From: a virus
DNA: 61,077 nt
IMG/VR virus record: IMGVR_UViG_3300030098_000471
Location: 1-61,077 of that record
Strand: one strand, 5' to 3'
The translations under genes were made by a program, and so were the position numbers. Of this stretch, positions 17,667 to 24,122 are shown piece after piece. The notes under the pieces are model-generated. The model made no database searches and was not told where the DNA came from. It saw only the letters and a program-made list of their open reading frames with translations. Position 1 is the first letter of the stretch. Each line of letters starts with the position of its first letter.

Positions 17667-18102
17667 TGTTCACCCTATTGCTCCCCAACCGTTTAAAATT
17701 AACTTTATTTGGTAATCCTAATTCTTTTCTTAGGTTATCCAATCTCTTAATTGCAATACGTGTACCACCAAAAGGACATATCACATCTATCAACCAAAGG
17801 TTATCTCCACTATTCCAATCGTGTGGTTGAATCTTTCTTGTTTTATTTTTATAACCTTCTTCAGCTTCTTCTGGTAACATTGCCCAACTTGCATAACAGA
17901 GTGGAACTTCTTCATCTACATATATTCTGTATTGGTTTAACTTTAGTGGTGGTATAACCAATCGCTGTATATCTTTTATAGTCCAGTTCTCATGTTTGTT
18001 AGACAATGATAATATAAATAATACCTTTTCTAAATCACTTTGATAATCGTGTTGCAATAATCTCTTCTGCCTTTGGTAGTAATCTAATACCACAATATCC
18101 AA
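17650..18102 (-). CDS. HlyC-like lysine acyltransferase, 150 aa
   Basis: The family (RTX toxin-activating acyltransferases, HlyC/ApxC) moves a fatty acyl chain from acyl-ACP to lysines of a protein. Visible hallmarks: His37 in the SNKHENW segment, QYRIYVDEEVPLCYASWAML (about 57-76), DWNSGDNLWLIDVICPFGG (about 95-113) with Asp106 at the catalytic position. Length fits the family. No RTX toxin is seen, so the target may be a virion or host protein. The frame overlaps the holin gene by 68 bases; the true start could be a later non-ATG codon. It lies in the packaging/lysis segment between holin and the Ala-rich protein. Confidence 0.75.
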   Translation of the reverse strand: MDIVVLDYYQRQKRLLQHDYQSDLEKVLFILSLSNKHENWTIKDIQRLVIPPLKLNQYRIYVDEEVPLCYASWAMLPEEAEEGYKNKTRKIQPHDWNSGDNLWLIDVICPFGGTRIAIKRLDNLRKELGLPNKVNFKRLGSNRVNNVERI

Positions 18103-18328
18103 TCATGAATGCTATGGCTGGACCCCAAGTCATATCCAAGGCCCAATGTTTCATTATGGGTGGTATAAACCATTCTGCAGCTATCCACCCTACAATAACT
18201 GCTAGACCAACATCTTTAATAGCAGTCCAGTTAAAGTTTTTCTTTGTTAATACATTTGTTAAACCACCCACACCGCTTGATAAAATACAACAAGTCTTTG
18301 CGCCTAGCGTTTGAATCAACCACTCCAT
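18035..18328 (-). CDS. Putative holin, 97 aa
   Basis: The ATG at 18328 follows AAAAGGAGAGC, a strong ribosome site, so it is preferred to an ATG 13 codons upstream. Three hydrophobic stretches are seen: an N-terminal one (ILSSGVGGLTNVL region, weak), DVGLAVIVGWIAAEWFI and WGPAIAFMIGYCGIRLL, followed by a charged C-terminus. This is the profile of a small phage holin that opens the inner membrane for the endolysin. A second holin candidate is at 43916-44326, so roles may be split. Confidence 0.6.
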   Translation of the reverse strand: MEWLIQTLGAKTCCILSSGVGGLTNVLTKKNFNWTAIKDVGLAVIVGWIAAEWFIPPIMKHWALDMTWGPAIAFMIGYCGIRLLPKAEEIIATRLSK

Positions 18329-18384
18329 GACTGCTCTCCTTTTAAACTGTAACCATATACTATCCAATATTTTTATTATACACT

Positions 18385-18413
18385 ATTATACCACACTTTT
18401 CGCTTCAATGCAA
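18385..18413 (-). promoter_or_regulatory. Late sigma70-type promoter before holin gene
   Basis: TTGCAT (18413-18408, - strand), a 17-bp spacer and TATAAT (18390-18385). The sequence from -40 to -5 repeats that at 12458-12486 almost base for base. It begins two bases after the terL stop codon. Confidence 0.75.
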
Positions 18414-18414
18414 G

Positions 18415-19959
18415 TTAAAATGTCCAATAAGTTTTTTTCTTCTCTGTTACTTCGTCATCATAGTGTGGATCATCGGGGTGTGTCAGGTGCCAAGATTCTT
18501 TCATATAATGTATTGCCATTGTCATGGCATCCACTTGGTCATCATGGGCCGCATTGGGAAACCTTAGTAATTCTTCTATTAATTCATCTGACCATTTCTT
18601 ATTATTGGGTATCCACATTCTACCAGCTTCTATAATGGGTGAAGCCGCATATACTCTGGATACCTTATCTCTATCTGGATTATATTCCAGTACAGGTAGT
18701 CCACCCCTTCTCATATCCTGTATCAGAGACTGTCCACTTGCCTTCTTCTCCACCATACACACGTCTGGCCTGTGTTCATCATAAAGTTTCTGTGCAAGCT
18801 TTCTCAGTTCTGGATATTCAAACCTGCCACGTATGTTTCCCAATAATATCAGGTTAGGTGTAAAATCTTCATATCCCTTTTCATCTTGATTATACATGGA
18901 GAAGATACCCCATGTCTGTATGACACTATAATCAGCCGTAGTCTTTGTAGAGAATGCCGTATCATAGGTCTGTATTATGAAGTCACAGGTAGGTGGCTCT
19001 TCGTAGTCCCAATGTTTAAGCCATCTCTTTTTTATAATACCTCCTTCTTCTGGTGTGGGGTCTTGCATGTAGAGAGCATTCCAATATCGACTACCATTAC
19101 TGGCTTTAATCTCGCTCTCGTCCATTTTTAAAATATCATCACTCTTCCATTCGGGAAAGTAACTAGATCCTACAGGTAAGTCAAGCAATTGCGCTGCTTC
19201 TTCGTCCACCCATGCAGGTATTCTAATTACTTCCCAAGGGATCGTTTCAAACTCTCCCATATTCTCCTGTTGTTTTAGTAGCCAGCCACATAGATCATCA
19301 TAATGATACCGTGTATTAATTATAACTATAGAACCATTGGGCATAATACGGGTTCTAAGCCCTGCTGGATACCATTCTTTAATATATTTTCTACCTGATG
19401 CACTGATTGCGTCCTCTTCAGACATTACATCGTCCAATATAGCTATATGTGCGCCTCGTCCAGCTATTTGAGAGCGTACACCAGCAGCATAGTAGGTTCC
19501 ATTTTGATTTGTCTTCCACTTACCAGCAGCTCTTACGTCGCTCCTGAGAGAGACTCCTTTAAAAATTTTTTGGAACTCTTCCGTATTGACAATATCCCTT
19601 ACAGATCTACCAAAATCACTGGATAACTGGTCACTATGAGAGACAGTCAGTATTTCATGTGCAGGATTTCTACCAATATACCAAGCAGGAAACAATTTTG
19701 AGCAGATAACAGACTTTGATGATCGTGGAGGAAGAAAGACCATCAGTCGTTTTGTTTTACCAGACTCTAAATCTTTTAATTTATTAGAAATAAGTTCAAT
19801 ATGTTTACCCATGCGCCAATCAGAGACAAGCATAGGAGCCATCATTCTAACAAATGTGAGAAAATCACTATTAGATTCTTGATTTACTTTAATATCTAGT
19901 AAATCTTTTAAGTTAATAAAGGGTTTTAGGTACTCGTTAGTACTTTCTAGTAATTCCAT
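18415..19959 (-). CDS. terL: Terminase large subunit, 514 aa
   Basis: The motor-nuclease that packages DNA. The ATPase domain shows a Walker A-like PPRSSKS (77-83) and Walker B IAILDDV (172-178) followed by a catalytic-type SEED. The nuclease domain has the three acidic motifs: QTYDTAFS (Asp333), VCMVEKKASG, and HDDQVDAM near 475. Length fits the family. The gene is first in the late arm. The -10 box of its promoter ends eight bases before the ATG, and there is no ribosome site, so its mRNA may be leaderless. Confidence 0.95.
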   Translation of the reverse strand: MELLESTNEYLKPFINLKDLLDIKVNQESNSDFLTFVRMMAPMLVSDWRMGKHIELISNKLKDLESGKTKRLMVFLPPRSSKSVICSKLFPAWYIGRNPAHEILTVSHSDQLSSDFGRSVRDIVNTEEFQKIFKGVSLRSDVRAAGKWKTNQNGTYYAAGVRSQIAGRGAHIAILDDVMSEEDAISASGRKYIKEWYPAGLRTRIMPNGSIVIINTRYHYDDLCGWLLKQQENMGEFETIPWEVIRIPAWVDEEAAQLLDLPVGSSYFPEWKSDDILKMDESEIKASNGSRYWNALYMQDPTPEEGGIIKKRWLKHWDYEEPPTCDFIIQTYDTAFSTKTTADYSVIQTWGIFSMYNQDEKGYEDFTPNLILLGNIRGRFEYPELRKLAQKLYDEHRPDVCMVEKKASGQSLIQDMRRGGLPVLEYNPDRDKVSRVYAASPIIEAGRMWIPNNKKWSDELIEELLRFPNAAHDDQVDAMTMAIHYMKESWHLTHPDDPHYDDEVTEKKKTYWTF

Positions 19960-19966
19960 AGGTACT

Positions 19967-19995
19967 ATTATACACTATTTTGTTCTCCAATGCAA
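19967..19995 (-). promoter_or_regulatory. Late promoter of terL, near-leaderless
   Basis: TTGCAT (19995-19990, - strand), a 17-bp spacer and TATAAT (19972-19967). Expected start of transcription is at about 19960, one base before the terL ATG at 19959. The same -35, -10 and spacing occur at 12458 and 18385. Confidence 0.75.
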
Positions 19996-20224
19996 CTATT
20001 AAATTAAAATAATTATAAAAAATATAAATTAAAGTAACTTTAAAGTAACTTTATAGCCGCCCCAAAGGTTTTGAAGAGAAGTCCGTAATTTTTTAAAAAT
20101 ATTTGTCAGTGCTGTTTTATATATATACAGTGGCGGCGAATTTTTCCCCGTGGTATCGCACGAGCCTTTATAATTGCCGAATTTTTAAAAATAAAAGATA
20201 CCTTATAAATATATATTCCAAACT

Positions 20225-20241
20225 TTCTAGAAATTCTAGAA
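20225..20241. repeat. Double palindrome TTCTAGAA-A-TTCTAGAA, copy 1
   Basis: Two TTCTAGAA octamers separated by one A. This is the only copy in the divergent region, just left of the 20244-20288 inverted repeat. See the other copies at 21286, 21522, 22986, 23720, 24626 and 28332. Confidence 0.8.
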
Positions 20242-20243
20242 TA

Positions 20244-20288
20244 ATTACAGAGATAGCCAGTGTATATCGTCCCTTGTGTCTCTGTAAT
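20244..20288. repeat. 10-bp perfect inverted repeat
   Basis: ATTACAGAGA (20244-20253) pairs with TCTCTGTAAT (20279-20288) across a 25-base loop. It directly follows the double palindrome at 20225-20241. It may be an operator or a cruciform near an origin. Confidence 0.6.
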
Positions 20289-20402
20289 GCCGCACCATGC
20301 ACCCCAAACCCTAGCAAATCCACCATTATTTTATTTTGTACATTCCCAGAAACTAGCCATTTTATATCAAATATCGACGATATATAGACCAAATTAACCT
20401 TG

Positions 20403-20423
20403 TAAGTCATTGAAAACATTGAA
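20403..20423 (+). repeat. Iteron-like direct repeat, copy 1
   Basis: A 21-bp sequence, TAAGTCATTGAAAACATTGAA, is repeated exactly at 20469-20489, 66 bases apart. Each copy contains two CATTGAA heptamers, giving four heptamers in about 90 bases. Such spaced repeats are typical of initiator or regulator binding sites. Confidence 0.6.
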
Positions 20424-20468
20424 CAAAACCCATAATTAACGATCATCATTTACTAAATTATCAAAAAC

Positions 20469-20489
20469 TAAGTCATTGAAAACATTGAA
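20469..20489 (+). repeat. Iteron-like direct repeat, copy 2
   Basis: Identical to 20403-20423 over 21 bases and similar for a few bases beyond (YAAA). It lies about 100 bases upstream of the first early gene. Confidence 0.6.
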
Positions 20490-20538
20490 TAAATTACACC
20501 GATTTGACTATATTTTTCAATTCGGTTACTTTTTAAAC

Positions 20539-20555
20539 ATCATCCACTTGATGAT
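20539..20555 (+). promoter_or_regulatory. Hairpin in the leader of the first early gene
   Basis: ATCATC and GATGAT pair around the loop CACTT, about 30 bases upstream of the ATG at 20588. It could be an operator or mRNA leader stem. Confidence 0.4.
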
Positions 20556-20587
20556 ACATTTTAAACTTAAAAAAAGGAATTAAGATA

Positions 20588-21241
20588 ATGACCACAACAC
20601 AAGATCTAGTTACATTCATTAATGCTGGATTAAAAAGAGACTTAAACAATCAAGAAAAAACATTCTTGAAAACTTTGGGATATAAAAAAGAGAAAGGAAA
20701 ACTAGTCTGGACAACAGAAAGACTAGATGCTACTGAAGAAAACCCCGAAGGAATTGCAAAAGTTACTGGCGATTTAATCATATCAATCAGTGATAAATGT
20801 AGCATGAAGAACTGGAGTGATAAAAAAGTAGCGGCCTATGATAAAGAAAATGGCACATGTTACAGCAAGCTATTAAATTTTATTACAGATAAAACGGAAA
20901 GAAACACCACTAGATCACTTTATAGGTGGTTTGCTGAAAATTATAACGAGGCAATGGTTGTGCTTTTTGAACGTCACGACGCTAACAAAAAGACAACATC
21001 ACTTGAAAGTCTCAAAAAGCACACAATTTCAGCTATCAAGAAACTAGAGAAAGAAACTTCAGAGACTTCAGAGACTGCAGAAACTGAAGAGACTGCAGAG
21101 ATAGTCAAGCCAGCCTCAGAGGAAGAAGATGCAAAGGCTATAATATTGATACTAAAGGATGCTAAAAAGGCTGGCAGAGATACAAAAGCTATTTTGCAAA
21201 TGATGGGAGACATGTTGAAAGCTGAGAAACTAAACAAATAA
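20588..21241 (+). CDS. First early protein, unknown, 217 aa
   Basis: The function is not recognised. It is the first gene of the early arm, preceded by AAAAAAAGGAATTAAGATA. The N-terminal 150 residues look like a compact folded domain (LVTFINAGLKRDLNNQEKTF, later TTRSLYRWFAENYNEAMVV). A Thr/Glu/Ser repeat (SETSETAETEETAE) follows, then a C-terminal helix with DAKKAGRDTKAILQMMGDML. A linker of this kind between two domains suggests a regulator or host-takeover protein. A strong hairpin lies just after the stop. Confidence 0.75.
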   Translation: MTTTQDLVTFINAGLKRDLNNQEKTFLKTLGYKKEKGKLVWTTERLDATEENPEGIAKVTGDLIISISDKCSMKNWSDKKVAAYDKENGTCYSKLLNFITDKTERNTTRSLYRWFAENYNEAMVVLFERHDANKKTTSLESLKKHTISAIKKLEKETSETSETAETEETAEIVKPASEEEDAKAIILILKDAKKAGRDTKAILQMMGDMLKAEKLNK

Positions 21242-21250
21242 CAGAATTTA

Positions 21251-21281
21251 GGGAGTGTTTGCAGACTTCGCAGACACTCCC
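21251..21281 (+). terminator. Strong hairpin after the first early gene
   Basis: GGGAGTGTTTGC pairs with GCAGACACTCCC (12 base pairs with one G-T) around a seven-base loop, nine bases after the stop codon. It is followed by AAATTT rather than a long T-run, so it may act as a partial terminator or 3'-end stabiliser. Confidence 0.6.
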
Positions 21282-21285
21282 AAAT

Positions 21286-21302
21286 TTCTAGAATTTCTAG
21301 AA
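21286..21302. repeat. Double palindrome, copy 2 (inverted centre)
   Basis: TTCTAGAA-T-TTCTAGAA, the reverse complement of the other copies. It begins five bases after the hairpin of 21251-21281 and precedes the 43-aa gene. Confidence 0.8.
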
Positions 21303-21367
21303 ACTTGCAACATTAATTTAAATATGTTATAAGTTTGTATAAATTCAAAAATTAGAAAGGATTAAAA

Positions 21368-21499
21368 ATGTCAAATACAATTAATGAAATGATTCTTGAA
21401 AATTTTTTCGAGGAATTCCTAGCTAAAGGATTTTCGGAAGAGGATGCTGAGAGGCTCTCTCACGAGAAGATCGAAAATACCCCTACACCTTGGGGTTAA
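21368..21499 (+). CDS. Small acidic early protein, 43 aa
   Basis: A 43-residue frame with start MSNTINEMILENFFEEF and end KIENTPTPWG, preceded by AGAAAGGATTAAAA. It is acidic and helical (FFEEFLAKGFSEEDAERLS). It follows the double palindrome at 21286 and precedes another at 21522, so it is probably a single-gene unit. Small acidic early proteins often inhibit host enzymes; nothing more can be said. Confidence 0.6.
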   Translation: MSNTINEMILENFFEEFLAKGFSEEDAERLSHEKIENTPTPWG

Positions 21500-21521
21500 G
21501 ATAAAAGGATTAATTATAAAC

Positions 21522-21538
21522 TTCTAGAAATTCTAGAA
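21522..21538. repeat. Double palindrome, copy 3
   Basis: TTCTAGAAATTCTAGAA, followed by ACTTGAAAGGA and the ATG at 21556. The same arrangement (palindrome, ACTTGAAAGGA, A-run, ATG) recurs at 23720. Confidence 0.85.
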
Positions 21539-21555
21539 ACTTGAAAGGAAAGAAA

Positions 21556-21783
21556 ATGTCAAATTTAAAACCAATCGCAAGCAATATGAAGGAGTTAATT
21601 GTTAATGGTGTATCAATTCTATTTAGTTATGAAACACCAGTTGCCGGATGGAATAACGAGGGAGCATTTAGAACTGAGAAAAAGTATTCAGCAACAACAA
21701 CTAAACATATTAACAAATACTTAGGTGGAAAAGATATAGGCCGCACAGTATCGCAACAATATATCAATAGCCTAGTATCATAA
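21556..21783 (+). CDS. Conserved phage protein (DUF8033-like), 75 aa
   Basis: Start taken at the ATG at 21556 behind GAAAGGAAAGAAA; a TTG five codons upstream lies in the ribosome site. The sequence NGVSILFSYETPVAGW followed by TEKKYSATTTKHINKYLGG resembles a widespread small phage family (VSYxTPVA ... TTKHINKWL) that I recall as DUF8033, of unknown function. Confidence 0.75.
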   Translation: MSNLKPIASNMKELIVNGVSILFSYETPVAGWNNEGAFRTEKKYSATTTKHINKYLGGKDIGRTVSQQYINSLVS

Positions 21784-21798
21784 TTAGTTTATATATAG

Positions 21799-21824
21799 GG
21801 TAGTATGTGTCAGCATGTACTACC
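21799..21824 (+). promoter_or_regulatory. Seven-bp leader hairpin
   Basis: GGTAGTA pairs perfectly with TACTACC around a 12-base loop, between the 75-aa and 89-aa genes. There is no T-run. It may be a leader structure controlling the gene at 21856. Confidence 0.4.
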
Positions 21825-21855
21825 TCAATATGTAAACCAAATAGGACTAAACACA

Positions 21856-22125
21856 ATGGCAAAATCAAAACCGTACTACGGGAATTTTACCCCTAATAAA
21901 TTGTTAAAAGCTAGGCAAAATTATGATGATATTCATACCGCACCAGATAACACGATAAAAAATTTAGACGGTAATCACATTATAGATAGTCATCAAATTG
22001 CTCTAATGCGGCATGACCATTTTACCAAAATGTACAACAAACATAAAAGGGAACAATGGTTTAAAAATAAAGATCATAATAAATGGATAGATAGTACTTG
22101 CAATGAATTAAAAAAACTGTTATAA
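21856..22125 (+). CDS. Hypothetical early protein, 89 aa
   Basis: Start chosen at the ATG at 21856 (MAKSKPYYGNFTPNKLLKAR), after AGGACTAAACACA; a longer frame would begin in the hairpin leader. It is basic and histidine-rich (HIIDSHQIALMRHDHFTKMY, then KHKREQWFKNKDHNK). No family is recognised; a nucleic-acid-binding protein is possible. Confidence 0.65.
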   Translation: MAKSKPYYGNFTPNKLLKARQNYDDIHTAPDNTIKNLDGNHIIDSHQIALMRHDHFTKMYNKHKREQWFKNKDHNKWIDSTCNELKKLL

Positions 22126-22136
22126 ACTTATAGAAA

Positions 22137-22255
22137 TTAAATAATAAATAGGGTTTTCTAGGTATGGTGGGGCGTACTCCTCACAAAACTCATAGGCTGA
22201 TCACCTTATCGGATGAAATAGTATTCATATTTAGAAAATCCTATCTATTATTTAA
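22137..22255 (+). ncRNA. Cloverleaf-like structured element, 119 nt
   Basis: The outer arms 22137-22160 and 22232-22255 are complementary over 24 positions with only one mismatch and one G-U. The 71 bases between them can form three consecutive stem-loops, each with a six-base loop: 22167-22172/22179-22184, 22097+100 to 22201 with 22208-22212 (that is, 22197-22201/22208-22212), and 22213-22217/22224-22228. The result is a four-way junction. There is no T-arm consensus or CCA context, so it is not an ordinary tRNA. It lies in a 161-base gene-free gap. It may be an RNA product, an mRNA control element or a DNA cruciform. Confidence 0.4.
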
Positions 22256-22286
22256 GTCTAACAAGTAAATTCTAGGAGATTGCGAA

Positions 22287-22448
22287 ATGCAAAACAAAAT
22301 TAAAACAATGAAATTTAATCAACAAGAATATAAAGAAATGTACCGAGAGTTTTATCTAGAGGGTAACGTCCAGCCCACAACTAAAGGATTTGGGGAATTT
22401 TTAGATTGGCGTAAAAATGTTGAAGCATTATTTAACAATAAGGATTAA
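22287..22448 (+). CDS. Small early protein, 53 aa
   Basis: A 53-residue frame preceded by TAGGAGATTGCGAA. It starts MQNKIKTMKFNQQEYKEMYR and continues EFYLEGNVQPTTKGFGEF, ending NKD. It is helical and mixed in charge. It lies just downstream of the structured element at 22137-22255, which may control it. No family is recognised. Confidence 0.6.
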   Translation: MQNKIKTMKFNQQEYKEMYREFYLEGNVQPTTKGFGEFLDWRKNVEALFNNKD

Positions 22449-22466
22449 CACTGAAAGGAAAAAACA

Positions 22467-22763
22467 ATGGCAATAAAAAAACACACAAGAGAAACTAAAC
22501 AAAAGATATTTGATTTAGTGGATAGTGGTCTAAGTAGACGTGAGGTAGGTGAAATAATGGGCATGACAAAAAATGCTATCATAGGAATAATGCGTGACGC
22601 TGGTAAATGTAAGAAAGCAAACTATGCCTATGTATCTTACAAAGTAGATACGATTAATAATAATTATGATAAATCAGTAGCGTTTAATGAACATAAAGAA
22701 ATAATCTCACAATATGAGATATCTAAAAAAAGATTATTAGCGGTGAATCCATTTGGATATTAA
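22467..22763 (+). CDS. GcrA-like helix-turn-helix regulator, 98 aa
   Basis: GcrA is a cell-cycle transcription factor of alphaproteobacteria that works with sigma70 and methylated DNA. Residues of about 10-48 (KQKIFDLVDSGLSRREVGEIMG, then MTKNAIIGIMRDAG) follow the GcrA N-terminal pattern, in which a SxxxIAxxLG-xTRNAVIG helix-turn-helix recognises DNA. The C-terminal half has no further motif. A role in redirecting host or early phage promoters is inferred, and the family supports an alphaproteobacterial host. A generic HTH protein is the alternative. Confidence 0.65.
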   Translation: MAIKKHTRETKQKIFDLVDSGLSRREVGEIMGMTKNAIIGIMRDAGKCKKANYAYVSYKVDTINNNYDKSVAFNEHKEIISQYEISKKRLLAVNPFGY

Positions 22764-22791
22764 AAAATAATTGTCTTAAAAGGAAAATAAA

Positions 22792-22980
22792 ATGATTATG
22801 AAAATATTAAATGGATTTTGTTTTGCAGGTTTAATGCTTGCATCTATTCTAACAATGGCATGCGGCATAACATGGGACACTGGTCAAGTATGGTATGGGC
22901 AAGCTATTGCTACATGTTTTATACTAATGTCATTAGTGCTTGCATATGTGGCAATATTAGTGCTAGTATGGAGACATTGA
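22792..22980 (+). CDS. Two-pass membrane protein, 62 aa
   Basis: Two hydrophobic helices (GFCFAGLMLASILTMAC and CFILMSLVLAYVAILVLVW) are joined by a short polar loop WDTGQVWYGQA. It starts after AAAAGGAAAATAAA. Small early membrane proteins may exclude superinfecting phages or alter the host membrane; this one is not a recognised family. Confidence 0.7.
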   Translation: MIMKILNGFCFAGLMLASILTMACGITWDTGQVWYGQAIATCFILMSLVLAYVAILVLVWRH

Positions 22981-22985
22981 TAAAC

Positions 22986-23002
22986 TTCTAGAAATTCTAG
23001 AA
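22986..23002. repeat. Double palindrome, copy 4
   Basis: TTCTAGAAATTCTAGAA, five bases after the preceding stop codon, followed by CTTTGAAAGGG and the ATG of the GP88-like gene at 23021. Confidence 0.85.
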
Positions 23003-23020
23003 CTTTGAAAGGGTAAAAAA

Positions 23021-23659
23021 ATGTTAGTAAAAGAAGCTAAACAGTTTGGCAACATATCCAAGGGCAACACCAAAATGCCGGGAACTACGTTTGCCATTGA
23101 TGCATTTGCCTGTAACGTAGGCAGTAAACTTGCAAAGATTGAGGGTACGCCATGCTTCAGTTGCTATGCTCGCAAGTTACAAAAGTTAAGACCTAGTGTA
23201 GATCAAGGATGGAAAGCTAACCTTGCTAAATGGCAACAAGCTAACAAATCTAAATGGGTGCAAGCTATGACATTTCAAATTAACCGCTACAATGTAGACG
23301 GATACCATAGATGGTTTGATAGTGGCGACTTACAATCATTGGAAATGCTACGCAATATCATAGACGTGGCACTACTAACACCACATATAAAACATTGGCT
23401 ACCTACACAAGAACGTGGCATAGTGGAAGCATACCGCAAACAATATGGGCAAGAGCCTGATAACCTAGTCATAAGAGTATCCGCCTCAAAAGTAGATGCA
23501 AAGACTATGCCTAGATTTGCAAATACATCTATGGTATTTACCAAACATGGCAAGGCATTGGGGAAAGAGTGCAAGGCCAGAACGAGAGGCAATCAATGTG
23601 GAGATTGTCGGGCATGCTGGTCAAAAGATGTAGAAGTTATAGCTTACCCGAAGCATTAA
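23021..23659 (+). CDS. GP88-family phage protein, 212 aa
   Basis: The family (phage gene product 88) is widespread but its role is unknown to me. Visible features: FACNVGSKLAKIEGTPCFSCYARK (two thirds conserved cysteines) near the N-terminus, HRWFDSGDLQSLEMLRNIIDVA in the middle, HWLPTQERGIVEAYR, and a C-terminal cysteine cluster (CKARTRGNQCGDCRACW). The cysteine spacing suggests a metal or Fe-S site. It follows a double palindrome, and a promoter-like sequence lies just downstream. Confidence 0.75.
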   Translation: MLVKEAKQFGNISKGNTKMPGTTFAIDAFACNVGSKLAKIEGTPCFSCYARKLQKLRPSVDQGWKANLAKWQQANKSKWVQAMTFQINRYNVDGYHRWFDSGDLQSLEMLRNIIDVALLTPHIKHWLPTQERGIVEAYRKQYGQEPDNLVIRVSASKVDAKTMPRFANTSMVFTKHGKALGKECKARTRGNQCGDCRACWSKDVEVIAYPKH

Positions 23660-23668
23660 AAAAAAAAC

Positions 23669-23697
23669 TAGACAATGTAGTATGAGTAGTGTATAGT
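23669..23697 (+). promoter_or_regulatory. Sigma70-like promoter
   Basis: TAGACA (23669-23674), a 17-bp spacer and TATAGT (23692-23697), in the gap after the GP88-like gene. Transcription would start near 23705, just upstream of the double palindrome at 23720, placing that palindrome in the mRNA leader or downstream operator position. Confidence 0.5.
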
Positions 23698-23719
23698 AGT
23701 ATCAGTACACTAAACAAAC

Positions 23720-23736
23720 TTCTAGAAATTCTAGAA
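23720..23736. repeat. Double palindrome, copy 5
   Basis: TTCTAGAAATTCTAGAA followed by ACTTGAAAGGA and the ATG at 23754. Flanks match copy 3 for about ten bases on each side. Confidence 0.85.
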
Positions 23737-23753
23737 ACTTGAAAGGAAAAAAA

Positions 23754-23966
23754 ATGATACAGGATAATGTTGAGATTGATGTACTACAAGCACAGCTAGA
23801 TAGTATACCTGTAGACATTGAGTTGATAGCAGTTAAAAACTCAAGACAAATACAAGTAATATTGGAAGGTCAAGTGTATAAAACTTTTCCATCTGTCTCA
23901 GCATTTAAACAAACATTGAGAAACACTTTTGATATTGTAGAAAAAAGTAGAAAGGATAGAAGATAA
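23754..23966 (+). CDS. Small early protein, 70 aa
   Basis: Start at the ATG at 23754 after GAAAGGAAAAAA. A mixed-charge protein (QDNVEIDVLQAQLDSIPVDI, then VYKTFPSVSAFKQTL). It ends in a TAATG overlap with the next gene. No family is recognised. Confidence 0.65.
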   Translation: MIQDNVEIDVLQAQLDSIPVDIELIAVKNSRQIQVILEGQVYKTFPSVSAFKQTLRNTFDIVEKSRKDRR

Positions 23967-24121
23967 TGAGTAACCAACACAACGACGCTATTAAAGAGAT
24001 GTTGTTTGAAGCGGCAATGACTTCATTAGTCTCCAATGGTGCGCCAGATAATGAAGACACAGAACTAAAAGCTGTTAAAATTGTAGCCCAACAATGGGAA
24101 AACTACAGAGAAGGGGAATAA
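23966..24121 (+). CDS. Small early protein, 51 aa
   Basis: A 51-residue frame whose ATG overlaps the previous stop (TAATG). It reads MSNQHNDAIKEMLFEAAMTS ... VAQQWENYREGE, an acidic helical protein. The next gene begins two bases after its stop, so these genes are translated in series. No family is recognised. Confidence 0.6.
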   Translation: MSNQHNDAIKEMLFEAAMTSLVSNGAPDNEDTELKAVKIVAQQWENYREGE

Positions 24122-24122
24122 A

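Larger units (their letters stand above)
19960..20587. promoter_or_regulatory. Divergent control region and possible replication origin
   Basis: This 628-base stretch has no convincing gene; two frames on opposite strands that overlap one another are judged spurious. It holds the terL promoter at its left edge, a tandem near-palindrome AAAGTAACTTT (20031-20041 and 20043-20053), the double palindrome at 20225, an inverted repeat at 20244-20288, a short palindrome ATATCGACGATAT (20371-20383), two 21-bp direct repeats (20403 and 20469), a TTGACT-17-TACTTT promoter-like pair (20504-20532), and a hairpin (20539-20555) before the first early gene. The cluster of repeats between divergent arms is what one expects of an origin with control sites; this is inference. 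Confidence 0.55.

Noticed and set aside
20103-20449. Two overlapping open frames on opposite strands in the divergent region
   Set aside because: They overlap each other, lack ribosome sites, have low-complexity composition and cover the repeats of the control region; judged spurious.
22197-22220. CTGAT ... GAAA within the structured element, like a hammerhead ribozyme core
   Set aside because: The core should read CTGANGA; here the sixth and seventh positions are CA and the stem order does not fit, so self-cleavage cannot be claimed.
22137-22255. tRNA or tmRNA reading of the cloverleaf
   Set aside because: No T-arm consensus, no anticodon-type seven-base loop and an acceptor stem of 24 instead of seven base pairs.
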